Of a stretch of 39,909 bases of DNA, positions 1 through 7,342 are shown one piece after another. Position 1 is the first letter of the stretch. The number at the start of each line of letters is the position of its first letter. The translations under genes were made by a program, and so were the position numbers. The stretch comes from Nocardioides sp. GTDB taxonomy: Bacteria; Actinomycetota; Actinomycetes; Propionibacteriales; Nocardioidaceae. The stretch covers positions 1 through 39,909 of the forward strand of contig JAICHQ010000022.1 of NCBI GenBank assembly GCA_025924815.1, read 5' to 3'. The notes beneath the pieces were generated by a model. That model was given only the letters and a program-made list of their open reading frames with translations, did no database searches and was not told the DNA's origin.

Positions 1-260
1 GCAAACAATCGCCAGAATCATCGTTCGTCAACTCAAAAAAAACCAACCACCACAACCCCAAAAAGGCCATGGCAGACGGAGGTTCAACATACAAACCAAA
101 TCATCGACAAACACACTGTTGAGTTCTCAAAAATCAGACGCATGACAACTCCGCCCGGTGAAGGGCTTCGTTGAGAGCTGGGTGGCCGCCCGGGGCCGGA
201 AGCCCGACCGGCGACGGTTTCCCGGCCGTGGTCTTGCTTCCCGCCGCTCCCTGGCGACAG
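1..260 (-). other. rRNA operon leader (5' external transcribed region)
   Basis: This A/T-rich stretch contains no gene and sits directly downstream, on the minus strand, of a strong promoter-like pair at 267-296. Read on the minus strand it contains TTGAGAACTCAACAGTGTG at 130-112, the conserved leader element found upstream of actinobacterial 16S rRNA genes, followed by an A/T-rich tail including a run of eight A's on the plus strand (37-44). The 16S gene itself should start just left of base 1. The rRNA gene is therefore inferred, not seen. The base composition contrasts sharply with the surrounding GC-rich genes, as expected for rRNA leaders. Confidence 0.8.
112..130 (-). promoter_or_regulatory. 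rRNA leader antitermination-type box
   Basis: The minus strand reads TTGAGAACTCAACAGTGTG. It contains the inverted repeat TTGAG/CTCAA and matches the conserved element that precedes actinobacterial 16S rRNA genes and is regarded as part of the rrn antitermination (boxA-like) signal. The identification rests on the known sequence pattern; antitermination function is inferred. Confidence 0.75.
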
Positions 261-266
261 GACAGA

Positions 267-296
267 ACCTTACGGTGGCCCGTCGAGCCAGAGCAA
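267..296 (-). promoter_or_regulatory. putative rRNA operon promoter
   Basis: On the minus strand a -35 hexamer TTGCTC (296-291) and a -10 hexamer TAAGGT (272-267) are separated by 18 bases. Transcription would start near 260 and run leftward into the rRNA leader. The same TTGCTC-18-TAnnnT layout recurs at the mmsA promoter near 32109-32138. The pair lies only about 20 bases beyond the stop codon of the alpha-hydroxy-acid oxidase gene, so read-through from that operon is also possible. Confidence 0.6.
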
Positions 297-316
297 ATCG
301 GGGTCGGCCCCGGCCT

Positions 317-1348
317 TCAGGGCAGGTCGGCGGCCTCGGCCGGCGAAGAGCAGCCGGCCAGCTCCAGGCACTCCGTCAGCTCGCTCCCGAGGTCGGCCAG
401 CAGCCGCGCGACCCCCTCGGCACCCTCGAGGCCGAGGGCCCAGACCGCCGGACGTCCGACCAGCACCCCACGGGCCCCGAGGGCCAGGGCGGCCAGCACG
501 TCGGCCCCCGAGCGGATCCCGCCGTCGACGTACACCTCGGCCCGGCCCGCCACGCTCGCGACCACTTCCCGCAGTGCCGTCGCGGTGCTGATCGATCGGT
601 CCAGCTGTCGGCCCCCGTGGTTGGACACGTAGATCGCGTCGGCTCCGGCGTCGAGGCAGCGGAGGGCGTCGTCACCGCGCAGCACACCCTTGACCACGAC
701 CGGTACGCCGGCCGCCTCGCGCAGCCACCCGACGTCGTCGAGGGTCAGGTCGGTCTTCCAGTCGCCGACGTCGCCCTCCGGGTAGTTGGTCCGCCACCAG
801 CCGAGGTCGATCGAGCTCCAGTCCTCCTCGTCCACGCCGTACTTCGTGCCCGGGTACGGCGTGTCCACGGTCAGCACGACTGCCTGCGCCCCTGCCGCGA
901 CGGCTGCATCGACCACGGGGCGGAACAGGTCACGCTGGGGAGGCAGGTAGGCCTGGAGCCACCACGGCCCGGCCGCCCCCAGCTCGTCGAACCTCGTCCC
1001 ACAGTTCGACGAGACCACGTGGAGCGTCCCGGCGCCCACCCCCTCGGCCATCGCCCGCTCGCCGGCGGGATGGACCGCCCGCTGCATGGCTGTCGGCGCG
1101 ATCCCGATCGGGGACGCGACCTGGCTCCCGAGCATCGTCGTCCTCAGGTCGGCGCCGCCCCCACCGCGGAGCACGCGGGTGCGGAACCTGACCTCTCGCC
1201 ACGCGGCGCCCGCCTCGGCGGCCGTCAGGCCCTCGCCGGCTCCCGCCTGGATGTAGGCCCACACGGCCGGCCGGATCGCGCGCTTCGCGGCGTCGGGCAG
1301 GGCGTCGAGCCAGCGTCGGGGCGGCGCCGGCGCCGGCTCGAGGTCCAC
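317..1348 (-). CDS. FMN-dependent alpha-hydroxy-acid oxidase/dehydrogenase
   Basis: This 343-residue protein belongs to the flavin (FMN) alpha-hydroxy-acid oxidase family (glycolate oxidase, lactate oxidase/dehydrogenase), which oxidises a 2-hydroxy acid to a 2-oxo acid. It shows the family fingerprint SNHGGRQLD at residues 242-250, with the catalytic His244 and substrate-binding Arg247, a conserved Lys220 in VVKG, and the phosphate-binding DGGIRSG at 275-281. Length is slightly short of the usual 350-390. The GTG start lies one base after the tyrS stop (TGA-G-GTG), so it is probably translated by coupling from tyrS. There are no membrane segments, so it should be cytoplasmic or peripheral. 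The precise substrate cannot be read from sequence; lactate, glycolate or a mandelate-like acid are all possible. Confidence 0.85.
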   Translation of the reverse strand: MDLEPAPAPPRRWLDALPDAAKRAIRPAVWAYIQAGAGEGLTAAEAGAAWREVRFRTRVLRGGGGADLRTTMLGSQVASPIGIAPTAMQRAVHPAGERAMAEGVGAGTLHVVSSNCGTRFDELGAAGPWWLQAYLPPQRDLFRPVVDAAVAAGAQAVVLTVDTPYPGTKYGVDEEDWSSIDLGWWRTNYPEGDVGDWKTDLTLDDVGWLREAAGVPVVVKGVLRGDDALRCLDAGADAIYVSNHGGRQLDRSISTATALREVVASVAGRAEVYVDGGIRSGADVLAALALGARGVLVGRPAVWALGLEGAEGVARLLADLGSELTECLELAGCSSPAEAADLP

Positions 1349-1349
1349 C

Positions 1350-2618
1350 TCAGCCGACCTCGACGCCTGCGAACTGCTTCTTACCGCGTCGCAGCACCAG
1401 CCAGGAGCCGGCGATCAGGTCGTCCGGCGTCGGCTGGGCGTCGGCGTCCTGCACCCGCACGTTGTTGAGGTAGGCGCCGCCCTCGGCGATGGTGCGCCGT
1501 GCCTCGCCCTTGCTCTTGGCCAGGCCCGTCTGCACGAGCAGGTCGACGACGGGAGCCAGCGACGCCACCGAGGTCGATCCCGCCTCGCGCAGTGCAGTCG
1601 CGAGAGTCGAGTGGCTCAGCTCGTGGAGGTCACCGCCGCCGAACAGCGCGGCAGCCGCGGCCTGGGCGTTCGCGGTCTCCTCAGCGCCGTGCACGAAGGT
1701 CGTCACCTCGTCGGCGAGCCGCTTCTGGCCCGCACGGAGCCACGGCTTCTCCCGCAGCTCCGCGTCGACCGCGTCGATCTCGTCGCGGGACAGGAAGGTG
1801 AAGATCTTCAGCAGGTCGACGACCTGGCTGTCGTCGACGTTGAGCCACCACTGGTGGAACGCGTACGGCGACATCATCTCGGGGTCGAGCCAGAGGGCGT
1901 CGCCCTCGGTCTTGCCGTACTTGGTGCCGTCCGGCTTGGTGATCAGCGGCGTCGCGAACGCGTGGGCTCGGCCGCCGTCGGAGCGACGGATCAGCTCGGC
2001 GCCGCCGGTGATGTTGCCCCACTGGTCGCTGCCGCCGAACTGGAGCGTGACCCCGTGGTCGCGGAACAGGTTCAAGAAGTCCATCGCCTGCAGGAGGACG
2101 TAGCTGAACTCGGTGTAGCTGATGCCGGACTCCAGCCGGCGCGAGACGACGTCCCGGGCCAGCATGCGGTTGACCGGGAAGTGCTTGCCGATGTCACGGA
2201 GGAAGTCGATCGTCGACAGGCTCGCGGTCCAGTCGTAGTTGTTGACGATCGTGGCGCCGTTCGAGCCGTCCGTGCGCACGAACGGCGCCACCTGCCGGCG
2301 TACGCGCTCGGTCCAGTCCTTGACCGTGTCCAGGGAGTTCAGGACCCGCTCCGCGGACTCCTTCGGGTCACCGATCATCCCCGTCGCACCGCCGACCAGG
2401 ATGTACGGCGTGTGGCCGGCGTTCTGCAGGCGGCGCGCGGTGACCAGCTGGACGAGGTTGCCCATGTGGAGGCTCGGCGCGGTCGGGTCGAAGCCGACGT
2501 AGAACCGGACACTCCCCGTCGCGAGTGCCTCGCGCAGGGCTTCGAGGTCCGTCGAGTGGGCGACCAGGCCGCGCCACAGGAGATCGTCGAGGAGAGTGGT
2601 GTCGATGGTGGCGCTCAC
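1350..2618 (-). CDS. tyrS: tyrosine--tRNA ligase
   Basis: Tyrosyl-tRNA synthetase (422 residues) charges tRNA-Tyr in translation. It has the class I fold signals: YVGFDPTAPSLHMGN, carrying the HIGH-like HMGN, and KPDGTKYGKTEGD, containing the KFGKT-like loop. A C-terminal S4-type RNA-binding segment (KSKGEARRTIAEGGAYLNN) follows. The start chosen is the GTG at 2618, which encodes VSATIDTTLL and has GAAAGG six bases upstream; the longer open frame to 2681 adds sequence unlike the family. It is immediately upstream of the alpha-hydroxy-acid oxidase and, further on, of the rRNA operon, all on the same strand; tyrS next to rrn is a common actinobacterial arrangement. Confidence 0.95.
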   Translation of the reverse strand: MSATIDTTLLDDLLWRGLVAHSTDLEALREALATGSVRFYVGFDPTAPSLHMGNLVQLVTARRLQNAGHTPYILVGGATGMIGDPKESAERVLNSLDTVKDWTERVRRQVAPFVRTDGSNGATIVNNYDWTASLSTIDFLRDIGKHFPVNRMLARDVVSRRLESGISYTEFSYVLLQAMDFLNLFRDHGVTLQFGGSDQWGNITGGAELIRRSDGGRAHAFATPLITKPDGTKYGKTEGDALWLDPEMMSPYAFHQWWLNVDDSQVVDLLKIFTFLSRDEIDAVDAELREKPWLRAGQKRLADEVTTFVHGAEETANAQAAAAALFGGGDLHELSHSTLATALREAGSTSVASLAPVVDLLVQTGLAKSKGEARRTIAEGGAYLNNVRVQDADAQPTPDDLIAGSWLVLRRGKKQFAGVEVG

Positions 2619-2858
2619 GCCGGGCCTTTCAGGTCGGAAACTGCGGACCCAGCCTGCCCCATCGAGTGCCGTCGGCTCCACCAGGTTGCCCTCGCGGCGC
2701 TCAACAGCGCTCTGCGAGGTCGGTCACGTCGTCCCGCGTGGGCATGGCCCAGACCTGCCCCGGGAACGAGGGGACCACGAGAGACGCCCCTAGGCTGGCG
2801 GAGGCCGGATGTCACGGCGACGGAACGACGCGGGACGCGAAGGACGAAGGAACGCAGG

Positions 2859-4256
2859 GTGATCGCAGGCAGGTACGACCTGGAGCGGGAGATCGGCCGA
2901 GGCGGCATGGGCGCCGTCTGGCTAGGGCGCGACACCGTGCTGGGTCGCGAGGTGGCACTCAAGCGCATCGGGATGATGCCCGGCCTGGAGTCCCCCGACC
3001 TCGAGCGCGCAGGACGCGAGGCGCGGCTGGCCGCTCGGCTCAACCATCCGCACGTCGTGGCGGTCTTCGACCTGGTCGAGGACGGCGACGAGACCTGGCT
3101 GGTGATGGAGTACGTCGAGGGCACCACCCTGAGCGCCTTCGTCGCGCATGACGGCGCCCTGAGCCCGGACGAGGCCGCCCCCTTGGTCCGCCAGGCTGCC
3201 GACGCCCTGGCCGCCGCGCACGAGGCCGGCATCGTCCACCGGGACGTGAAGCCCTCGAACATGCTGGTCGGTCCCGACGGCGAGATGAAGCTCACCGACT
3301 TCGGCATCGCCCGCGCGGAGGCCGATGCCTCGCTGACACGGACCGGGCTGGTGACCGGGTCCCCGGCGTACCTGGCTCCCGAGGTGGCCTCGGGCGCCAC
3401 TGCCACCGAGGCCTCGGACGTCTGGTCGCTCGGCGCGACGCTGTTCCACCTGCTCGCCGGCCATCCGCCGTACGACGTCAAGGACAACCTGATGGGCGCG
3501 CTCTATCGGATCGTCCACGAGGAGCCGCCCCGGCTGGCGAACGCCGGTTGGCTGGCACCGGTGCTCGAGCACACGATGACCCGCCAGCCCGGTGACCGAT
3601 GGACGATGTCGCAGGTCCGTGACTTCCTCGAGCACGACGGCGCCGTCGCGATCCACCCGACGCCGGTCGGCGGGATCGACCCCGACGGCACCCGAGTGCT
3701 GCAGCCCACGCCGTCGGAGGAGATCGCGGTTCCTCCGGTCTCGGTGGACCCGCGCCTGACGGCGTCGCCGCCGAGGGTCGCATCGCGCCGCTCCCCCTGG
3801 CCCTGGGTCACCGCCGCGGCCGCGCTCCTCGCTATCGCGGTGATCGCGGCAGCCGCCTTCCTGGGAAGCCGTGACTCCGGGACGCCGTCGGCCGCGCCAG
3901 GCTCACCGTCCTCGTCCGCCTCGAGCCCCTCGTCCACCGCGTCGACCACGTCCCCGGGCGAGCGGATGCGGTCGTTCATCGCGACGTACCTCTCGACGGT
4001 CACCAGCGACCAGCACAAGTCCTGGGCCATGCTGACGCCGTCGTTCCAGGCCGAGAGCGGCGGCTTCGGCAAGTACCAGCAGTTCTGGCGCACGATCAGC
4101 TCGGCCACACCTCGCGACATCACCCCGGACCCGGCCGCGATGACCGTGACGTACGCCGTGGACTACGTCAGGACCGACGGCTCGAACGCCTCCGACCGGG
4201 TGACACTGCAGCTGGTCGAGGGCGGCTCGTCGTACCTCATCGCCGGCGAAGGCTGA
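2859..4256 (+). CDS. membrane-bound Ser/Thr protein kinase (PknB-like)
   Basis: This is a eukaryotic-type Ser/Thr kinase of 465 residues. The catalytic domain (about 5-260) has the glycine loop GRGGMG (13-18), Lys35, the catalytic loop HRDVKPSN (127-134), DFG (147-149) and APE (173-175). A Pro/Ser/Thr-rich juxtamembrane segment follows, then one transmembrane helix (about 314-336) and an extracellular part of about 130 residues. That part consists of a Ser-rich linker and a globular domain resembling NTF2-like sensor domains. No PASTA repeats are present, so it is not PknB proper. The GTG start at 2859 is preceded by AAGGA and encodes VIAGRYDLEREIG, the usual kinase N-terminus. A -10-like TAGGCT lies at 2791-2796. 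It is divergent from tyrS. Its substrates and ligand are unknown. Confidence 0.92.
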   Translation: MIAGRYDLEREIGRGGMGAVWLGRDTVLGREVALKRIGMMPGLESPDLERAGREARLAARLNHPHVVAVFDLVEDGDETWLVMEYVEGTTLSAFVAHDGALSPDEAAPLVRQAADALAAAHEAGIVHRDVKPSNMLVGPDGEMKLTDFGIARAEADASLTRTGLVTGSPAYLAPEVASGATATEASDVWSLGATLFHLLAGHPPYDVKDNLMGALYRIVHEEPPRLANAGWLAPVLEHTMTRQPGDRWTMSQVRDFLEHDGAVAIHPTPVGGIDPDGTRVLQPTPSEEIAVPPVSVDPRLTASPPRVASRRSPWPWVTAAAALLAIAVIAAAAFLGSRDSGTPSAAPGSPSSSASSPSSTASTTSPGERMRSFIATYLSTVTSDQHKSWAMLTPSFQAESGGFGKYQQFWRTISSATPRDITPDPAAMTVTYAVDYVRTDGSNASDRVTLQLVEGGSSYLIAGEG

Positions 4257-4317
4257 CCTCACCCCTCGGGCTCACCCCTGGGGGCGTCGCCGCGAGCGGC
4301 TGGACTCCCTAGCGTCG

Positions 4318-4533
4318 ATGACCATGCGCACACTGATCGGCGTCGTCGTCATCGTCTGGCTCGTGATCGGGGTGCTCGCGGCCTTCCAGCGTGGGTACCT
4401 CACCGACAAGGAGGACGTGAGCTGCAAGACCTTCGGGGACACGGCGCTGACCGTCGTGGCGGGCCCCCTGAACTACGTCGGCGTCAACCCCAAGATCGAC
4501 TGCCACGTGAAGGCACCTCAGCCCTCGAAGTAG
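4318..4533 (+). CDS. small single-pass membrane protein, paralogue of the one at 6086
   Basis: A 71-residue protein (69 if the second ATG at 4324 is used) with an N-terminal hydrophobic helix (about residues 3-22) and a short external tail. The tail has RGY, then two cysteines bracketing ALTVVAGPLNYVGVNP. The same pattern recurs in the 60-residue protein at 6086-6268, so the two are paralogues. No ribosome-binding site is seen; a -10-like TAGCGT at 4310-4315 lies eight bases before the ATG at 4324, which would suit leaderless transcription. Its stop codon abuts the stop of the convergent gene at 4534. I do not recognise the family; the paired cysteines could form a disulfide outside the membrane. 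Confidence 0.72.
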   Translation: MTMRTLIGVVVIVWLVIGVLAAFQRGYLTDKEDVSCKTFGDTALTVVAGPLNYVGVNPKIDCHVKAPQPSK

Positions 4534-4794
4534 TCAGCCCAGCTTCTGTGGCGTGACCCACTCGCCGTCCAGGTATCGACCCACGTCGAAGGACCAGCGA
4601 CCGCACGGGCACGCCACGACCACGGTCCGGGAGCCGCCGTCGGCCACGTGCTCGACGACCTGGGCGCGACTCACCGCGTCACCGGAGGCCGCCGCGCGAA
4701 TCTCGGCCACGACAGCTCCGTCATGCACCAGCACGCGGACGAGCCGGTGTGGCCGATCACCGTCCGGCTCGCAGTAGACCGCATGGTCGTTCAC
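4534..4794 (-). CDS. hypothetical protein downstream of tRNA-Met
   Basis: An 86-residue soluble protein of unknown function. Its GTG start at 4794 is preceded by a good ribosome-binding site (AGGAGAT on the minus strand). It has one early cysteine (CEPDG) and a CPCGRW motif near residue 62, which could bind a metal but are too few for a full zinc site. It begins about 25 bases downstream of the tRNA-Met gene on the same strand, so both may come from one transcript that is cut at the tRNA 3' end. It ends directly against the stop of the convergent small membrane protein, with no room for a terminator between them. Confidence 0.6.
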   Translation of the reverse strand: MNDHAVYCEPDGDRPHRLVRVLVHDGAVVAEIRAAASGDAVSRAQVVEHVADGGSRTVVVACPCGRWSFDVGRYLDGEWVTPQKLG

Positions 4795-4819
4795 GGCCGA
4801 TCTCCTGTCGTCTGCACGG

Positions 4820-4893
4820 TGGGGCGGGCGGGGCTCGAACCCGCGACCCAGGGATTATGAGTCCCTTGCTCTGACCGACTGAGCTACCGCCCC
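4820..4893 (-). tRNA. tRNA-Met (CAU)
   Basis: A complete cloverleaf reads on the minus strand from G at 4893 to the discriminator A at 4820. The seven-base acceptor stem GGGGCGG/CCGCCCC is perfect, the D arm has GCTCAG...GAGC, the T arm contains GGTTCGAGCCCC, and the anticodon stem AGGGA/TCCCT encloses the loop CTCATAA with anticodon CAU (4859-4857). The terminal CCA is not encoded (ACCG follows). The CTCATAA loop fits elongator Met; a tRNA-Ile whose C34 is modified to lysidine has the same loop and cannot be fully excluded. Initiator tRNA is unlikely because position 1 pairs. Confidence 0.9.
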
Positions 4894-4979
4894 GCGCACA
4901 TTGTGCCCGGTCACAGGTCCGGACACCTGCCCGGTCGGGGGCGCCGCCGGTTGGGCGGCACGACCGGCGACGGGGTTGA

Positions 4980-6047
4980 ATGTCTGCGATGGACGAGGCG
5001 ACGGACAGTACGACGCGGACGCGAGCGGGAGCGGCCGACGCGACCTCACCCGCACGCGAATGGGTGTGGCTGCTGCGCGTGCTGGCGATCGTCGTGGTGT
5101 TCGCGGTGATCGCGATCGCCCGCTCGCGGCAGCTGGACATCTCGTTCCGCGACCCGCACGGCAAGCTGTTCACCCACAAGATCCAGAGCACCGCGCAGAC
5201 CCTGCTGCTGTTCGTCGTGATCGACATCGCGTTGCGGTGGTTTCGCGGACGCTCGGCCGGCAGATCGCTGTGGCAGACGGTGCGCACGCGCTGGACGCCG
5301 TACCGCATCGGCCTGATCGCGCTCGCCCTGGTCTCGTACCAGGTCGTCTACCTCTGCTACCGCAACCTGAAGAGCTGGGACGTCTTCCGCACGCCCCAGG
5401 ACGACCTGCTGCTGAAGTGGGACCGCTGGCTGTTCTTCGACCACAGCCCGGCGGTGCTGCTGCACGACCTGCTCGGGAAGGATCTCGCGGCGCGGCTGCT
5501 GACCGATCTCTACGAGTCGTTCTCGACCCTGGTGACGGTCGCGCTGGTCGCCGCGCTGGCGTTCACGCCGACGGTGCGGTCGGCGTACGTCTTCGTCGTC
5601 TCGGCGATGTGGGCCTGGATCCTCGGCGTGGGGTCCTACTACCTGATCCCCTCGCTCGGCCCGTTCCACGCCGCTCCCGAGGAGTTCACCGGCCTCACGC
5701 GTACGTCGATCCAGCGCACCCAGGAGGCCTACCTGGCCCAGCGGGACTACCTGCTCGCGAATCCGCACGCCCACGACGCGTTCGCCCAGATCTCGGCGTT
5801 CGCCAGCCTGCACTGCGCCCTGAGCTGCCTGATCTTCCTGATGGCGCGCTACTACGGCCTGCGCGTCCTGTCGTGGGCCGCCGCGGCGTTCCTCGCCGGG
5901 ACGCTGGTCGCCACGGTCTACCTTGGGTGGCACTTCGCGGTGGACGACGTGGCGGGCATCGCCATCGCCTGGATCTCGGTGCAGCTGGGAAAGCTCGTCG
6001 TCCTCGGTTCGTGGCGTTCTGCGCACGACCCGGCCGCCAGCCTTTAG
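4980..6047 (+). CDS. PAP2-superfamily membrane phosphatase/phosphotransferase
   Basis: A 355-residue multi-pass membrane protein with about six hydrophobic helices (near 30-47, 72-88, 106-126, 184-226, 272-290 and 297-315). It carries the PAP2-type active-site pieces: SLH at 276-278 and GWHFAVDDVAG at 317-327 with His318 and Asp322, resembling the C2 and C3 motifs of inositol-phosphorylceramide synthase and related enzymes. These enzymes cleave or transfer a phosphate or phospho-head group at the membrane surface. The likely role is phospholipid or lipid-linked inositol phosphate chemistry, but the substrate is not readable. Two in-frame ATGs (4980 and 4989) are possible; neither has a clear ribosome-binding site. 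It is flanked by tRNA-Met and the second small membrane protein. Confidence 0.82.
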   Translation: MSAMDEATDSTTRTRAGAADATSPAREWVWLLRVLAIVVVFAVIAIARSRQLDISFRDPHGKLFTHKIQSTAQTLLLFVVIDIALRWFRGRSAGRSLWQTVRTRWTPYRIGLIALALVSYQVVYLCYRNLKSWDVFRTPQDDLLLKWDRWLFFDHSPAVLLHDLLGKDLAARLLTDLYESFSTLVTVALVAALAFTPTVRSAYVFVVSAMWAWILGVGSYYLIPSLGPFHAAPEEFTGLTRTSIQRTQEAYLAQRDYLLANPHAHDAFAQISAFASLHCALSCLIFLMARYYGLRVLSWAAAAFLAGTLVATVYLGWHFAVDDVAGIAIAWISVQLGKLVVLGSWRSAHDPAASL

Positions 6048-6085
6048 AATTCCGCCACGATGTCAGGCCGTGACGGAGGGGTCCG

Positions 6086-6268
6086 GTGAAGAGCTTCCTG
6101 TTCATTCTGGTGATCATCTGGTTCGTCCTCGGTGCGGCATCGGCCAACGACCGCGGATACTTCGACACCAGCAAGGACCGCGACTGCACCTTCGTCGGGA
6201 GCGCTCTCCTCACCGTCGTCGCAGGCCCGGTGAACTACGCAGGGCTCCACCCCCGCGCCTCCTGCTGA
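6086..6268 (+). CDS. small single-pass membrane protein, paralogue of the one at 4318
   Basis: A 60-residue protein starting with GTG at 6086, six bases after a GGAGGG ribosome-binding site. It has an N-terminal transmembrane helix (about 3-19), then RGY, a cysteine at 31 and ALLTVVAGPVNYAGLHP ending in a C-terminal cysteine. The order of these features matches the 71-residue protein at 4318-4533, which lies 1.7 kb to the left in the same orientation. The 3' end overlaps the 3' end of the convergent acetyltransferase gene by 34 bases. Function unknown; both copies may be surface-exposed disulfide-bearing micropeptides of one family. Confidence 0.72.
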   Translation: MKSFLFILVIIWFVLGAASANDRGYFDTSKDRDCTFVGSALLTVVAGPVNYAGLHPRASC

Positions 6269-7281
6269 GCCGCCGGACTCTGGATCGTGCCCTGCATCTC
6301 GTGCATCCGCTCCACGGCGCGGTAGCCGAAGCCGAGGTTGGTCCGCTGCATCGCGGCGTTGTCGACCGAGGTCCAGGTGTGGATCGCCGAGAGCTCGGGG
6401 TGCTCCCGCGACAGCACCGCCAGGGTGGCCCGCTTCATGGCCAGGCCCAGTCGGTGTCCGCGATGCTCGGGCATCACCAGCGTGTCGTCCTGCAGGGCCT
6501 CGGGCTCGCCGTGCGGCACGAGGACCACCGAGTAGCCCCCGAATGCGCCGTCCGCCGTCCGCCGGGCGGCGGCCACGACCTGGTCGTACCCGCGGGCGAT
6601 GCGCTCCTCCCCCACGCGCAACCGCTCCTCGTCGAAGACGTGGGGCTCGTAGTCGACCTCGCCGCGCGGCACGTCGTTCTCCATCTGCGTGCGCATGCGG
6701 CAGTACGCCGACCTGAGCTCGTCCGGGCAGCGCCGACCCCAGGTGATGACCTCCCAGCTGTCCGCCATCGGAATGTCGGGCGGCGTCGCGGGGAGGTCGA
6801 GGAGCAGGTGGTCCTCGACGTGCACGCTGCGCAGGCCGAGGGCTGAGGCGAACGCGTACGCCGCGGCCGCCTCCGGCTGCGTGCCGACGGGCACGTGCGC
6901 CTCTCCCACGACCGTCGTCCGCCCGTCGGCCAGGAGCCGCCGTGAGGCTGCGTCGTACAGCGCACGGCCGATGCCGAGCCGCTGCCGGGCAGGGTGCACC
7001 GAGATCTCGAGGTCGGCCAGGTGCAGGTTGTCGCCGACCGAGCAGCCGAGGTCGGCCGTGCCCACGATCCGACCGTCCGCGCGCGCGGCGAGCAGCACGT
7101 GCCGGAAGTAGGGATTGGGGTCGCGGAGCATGGTGAGCACGTGGTACGAGCGCAGCAGGGGGCGGCTGCGGTGGCCGCGCATGGCGGCCTGCTCGACCTC
7201 CCAGTACTCCCGGAGGGCGACGTCGTCGTGCACGTCGAGCTCGGTGATCTCGACCGGGATCTCCGCGTGGGGCTCGACCAT
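6235..7281 (-). CDS. tandem GNAT acetyltransferase
   Basis: A 348-residue protein made of two GNAT N-acetyltransferase domains. The first (about 8-160) has the acetyl-CoA loop VHPARQRLGIGRALYD at 95-110. The second (about 175-335) has VMPEHRGHRLGLAMKRA at 269-285 and the typical C-terminal NAAMQRTNLGFGYR. Two-domain GNATs include mycothiol synthase (MshD), but this protein lacks enough recognisable features to call it that. The start at ATG 7281 is chosen because further upstream sequence would run into the divergent PIG-L gene; GGGTGG lies just upstream. The last 34 bases overlap the convergent small membrane protein gene. Substrate unknown. Confidence 0.82.
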   Translation of the reverse strand: MVEPHAEIPVEITELDVHDDVALREYWEVEQAAMRGHRSRPLLRSYHVLTMLRDPNPYFRHVLLAARADGRIVGTADLGCSVGDNLHLADLEISVHPARQRLGIGRALYDAASRRLLADGRTTVVGEAHVPVGTQPEAAAAYAFASALGLRSVHVEDHLLLDLPATPPDIPMADSWEVITWGRRCPDELRSAYCRMRTQMENDVPRGEVDYEPHVFDEERLRVGEERIARGYDQVVAAARRTADGAFGGYSVVLVPHGEPEALQDDTLVMPEHRGHRLGLAMKRATLAVLSREHPELSAIHTWTSVDNAAMQRTNLGFGYRAVERMHEMQGTIQSPAAQQEARGWSPA

Positions 7282-7342
7282 GGCGACCACCCAACCCGAC
7301 CCGGGTCTGTCGGGCCAGCGCATTTGGCGGCATGCTCGGGCC

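Noticed and set aside
37..44. A8 run as a terminator T tract
   Set aside because: No stable hairpin precedes it on the minus strand, and it sits in the rRNA leader where the A/T-rich composition is expected.
158..1468. 436-codon open frame on the plus strand
   Set aside because: It lies opposite the clear alpha-hydroxy-acid oxidase and tyrS genes and runs through the rRNA promoter; Arg/Pro/Gly-rich translation is typical of antisense shadows in GC-rich DNA.
1611..2858. N-terminal extension of the Ser/Thr kinase frame
   Set aside because: It overlaps tyrS antisense; the kinase domain starts naturally at the GTG at 2859 with a ribosome-binding site.
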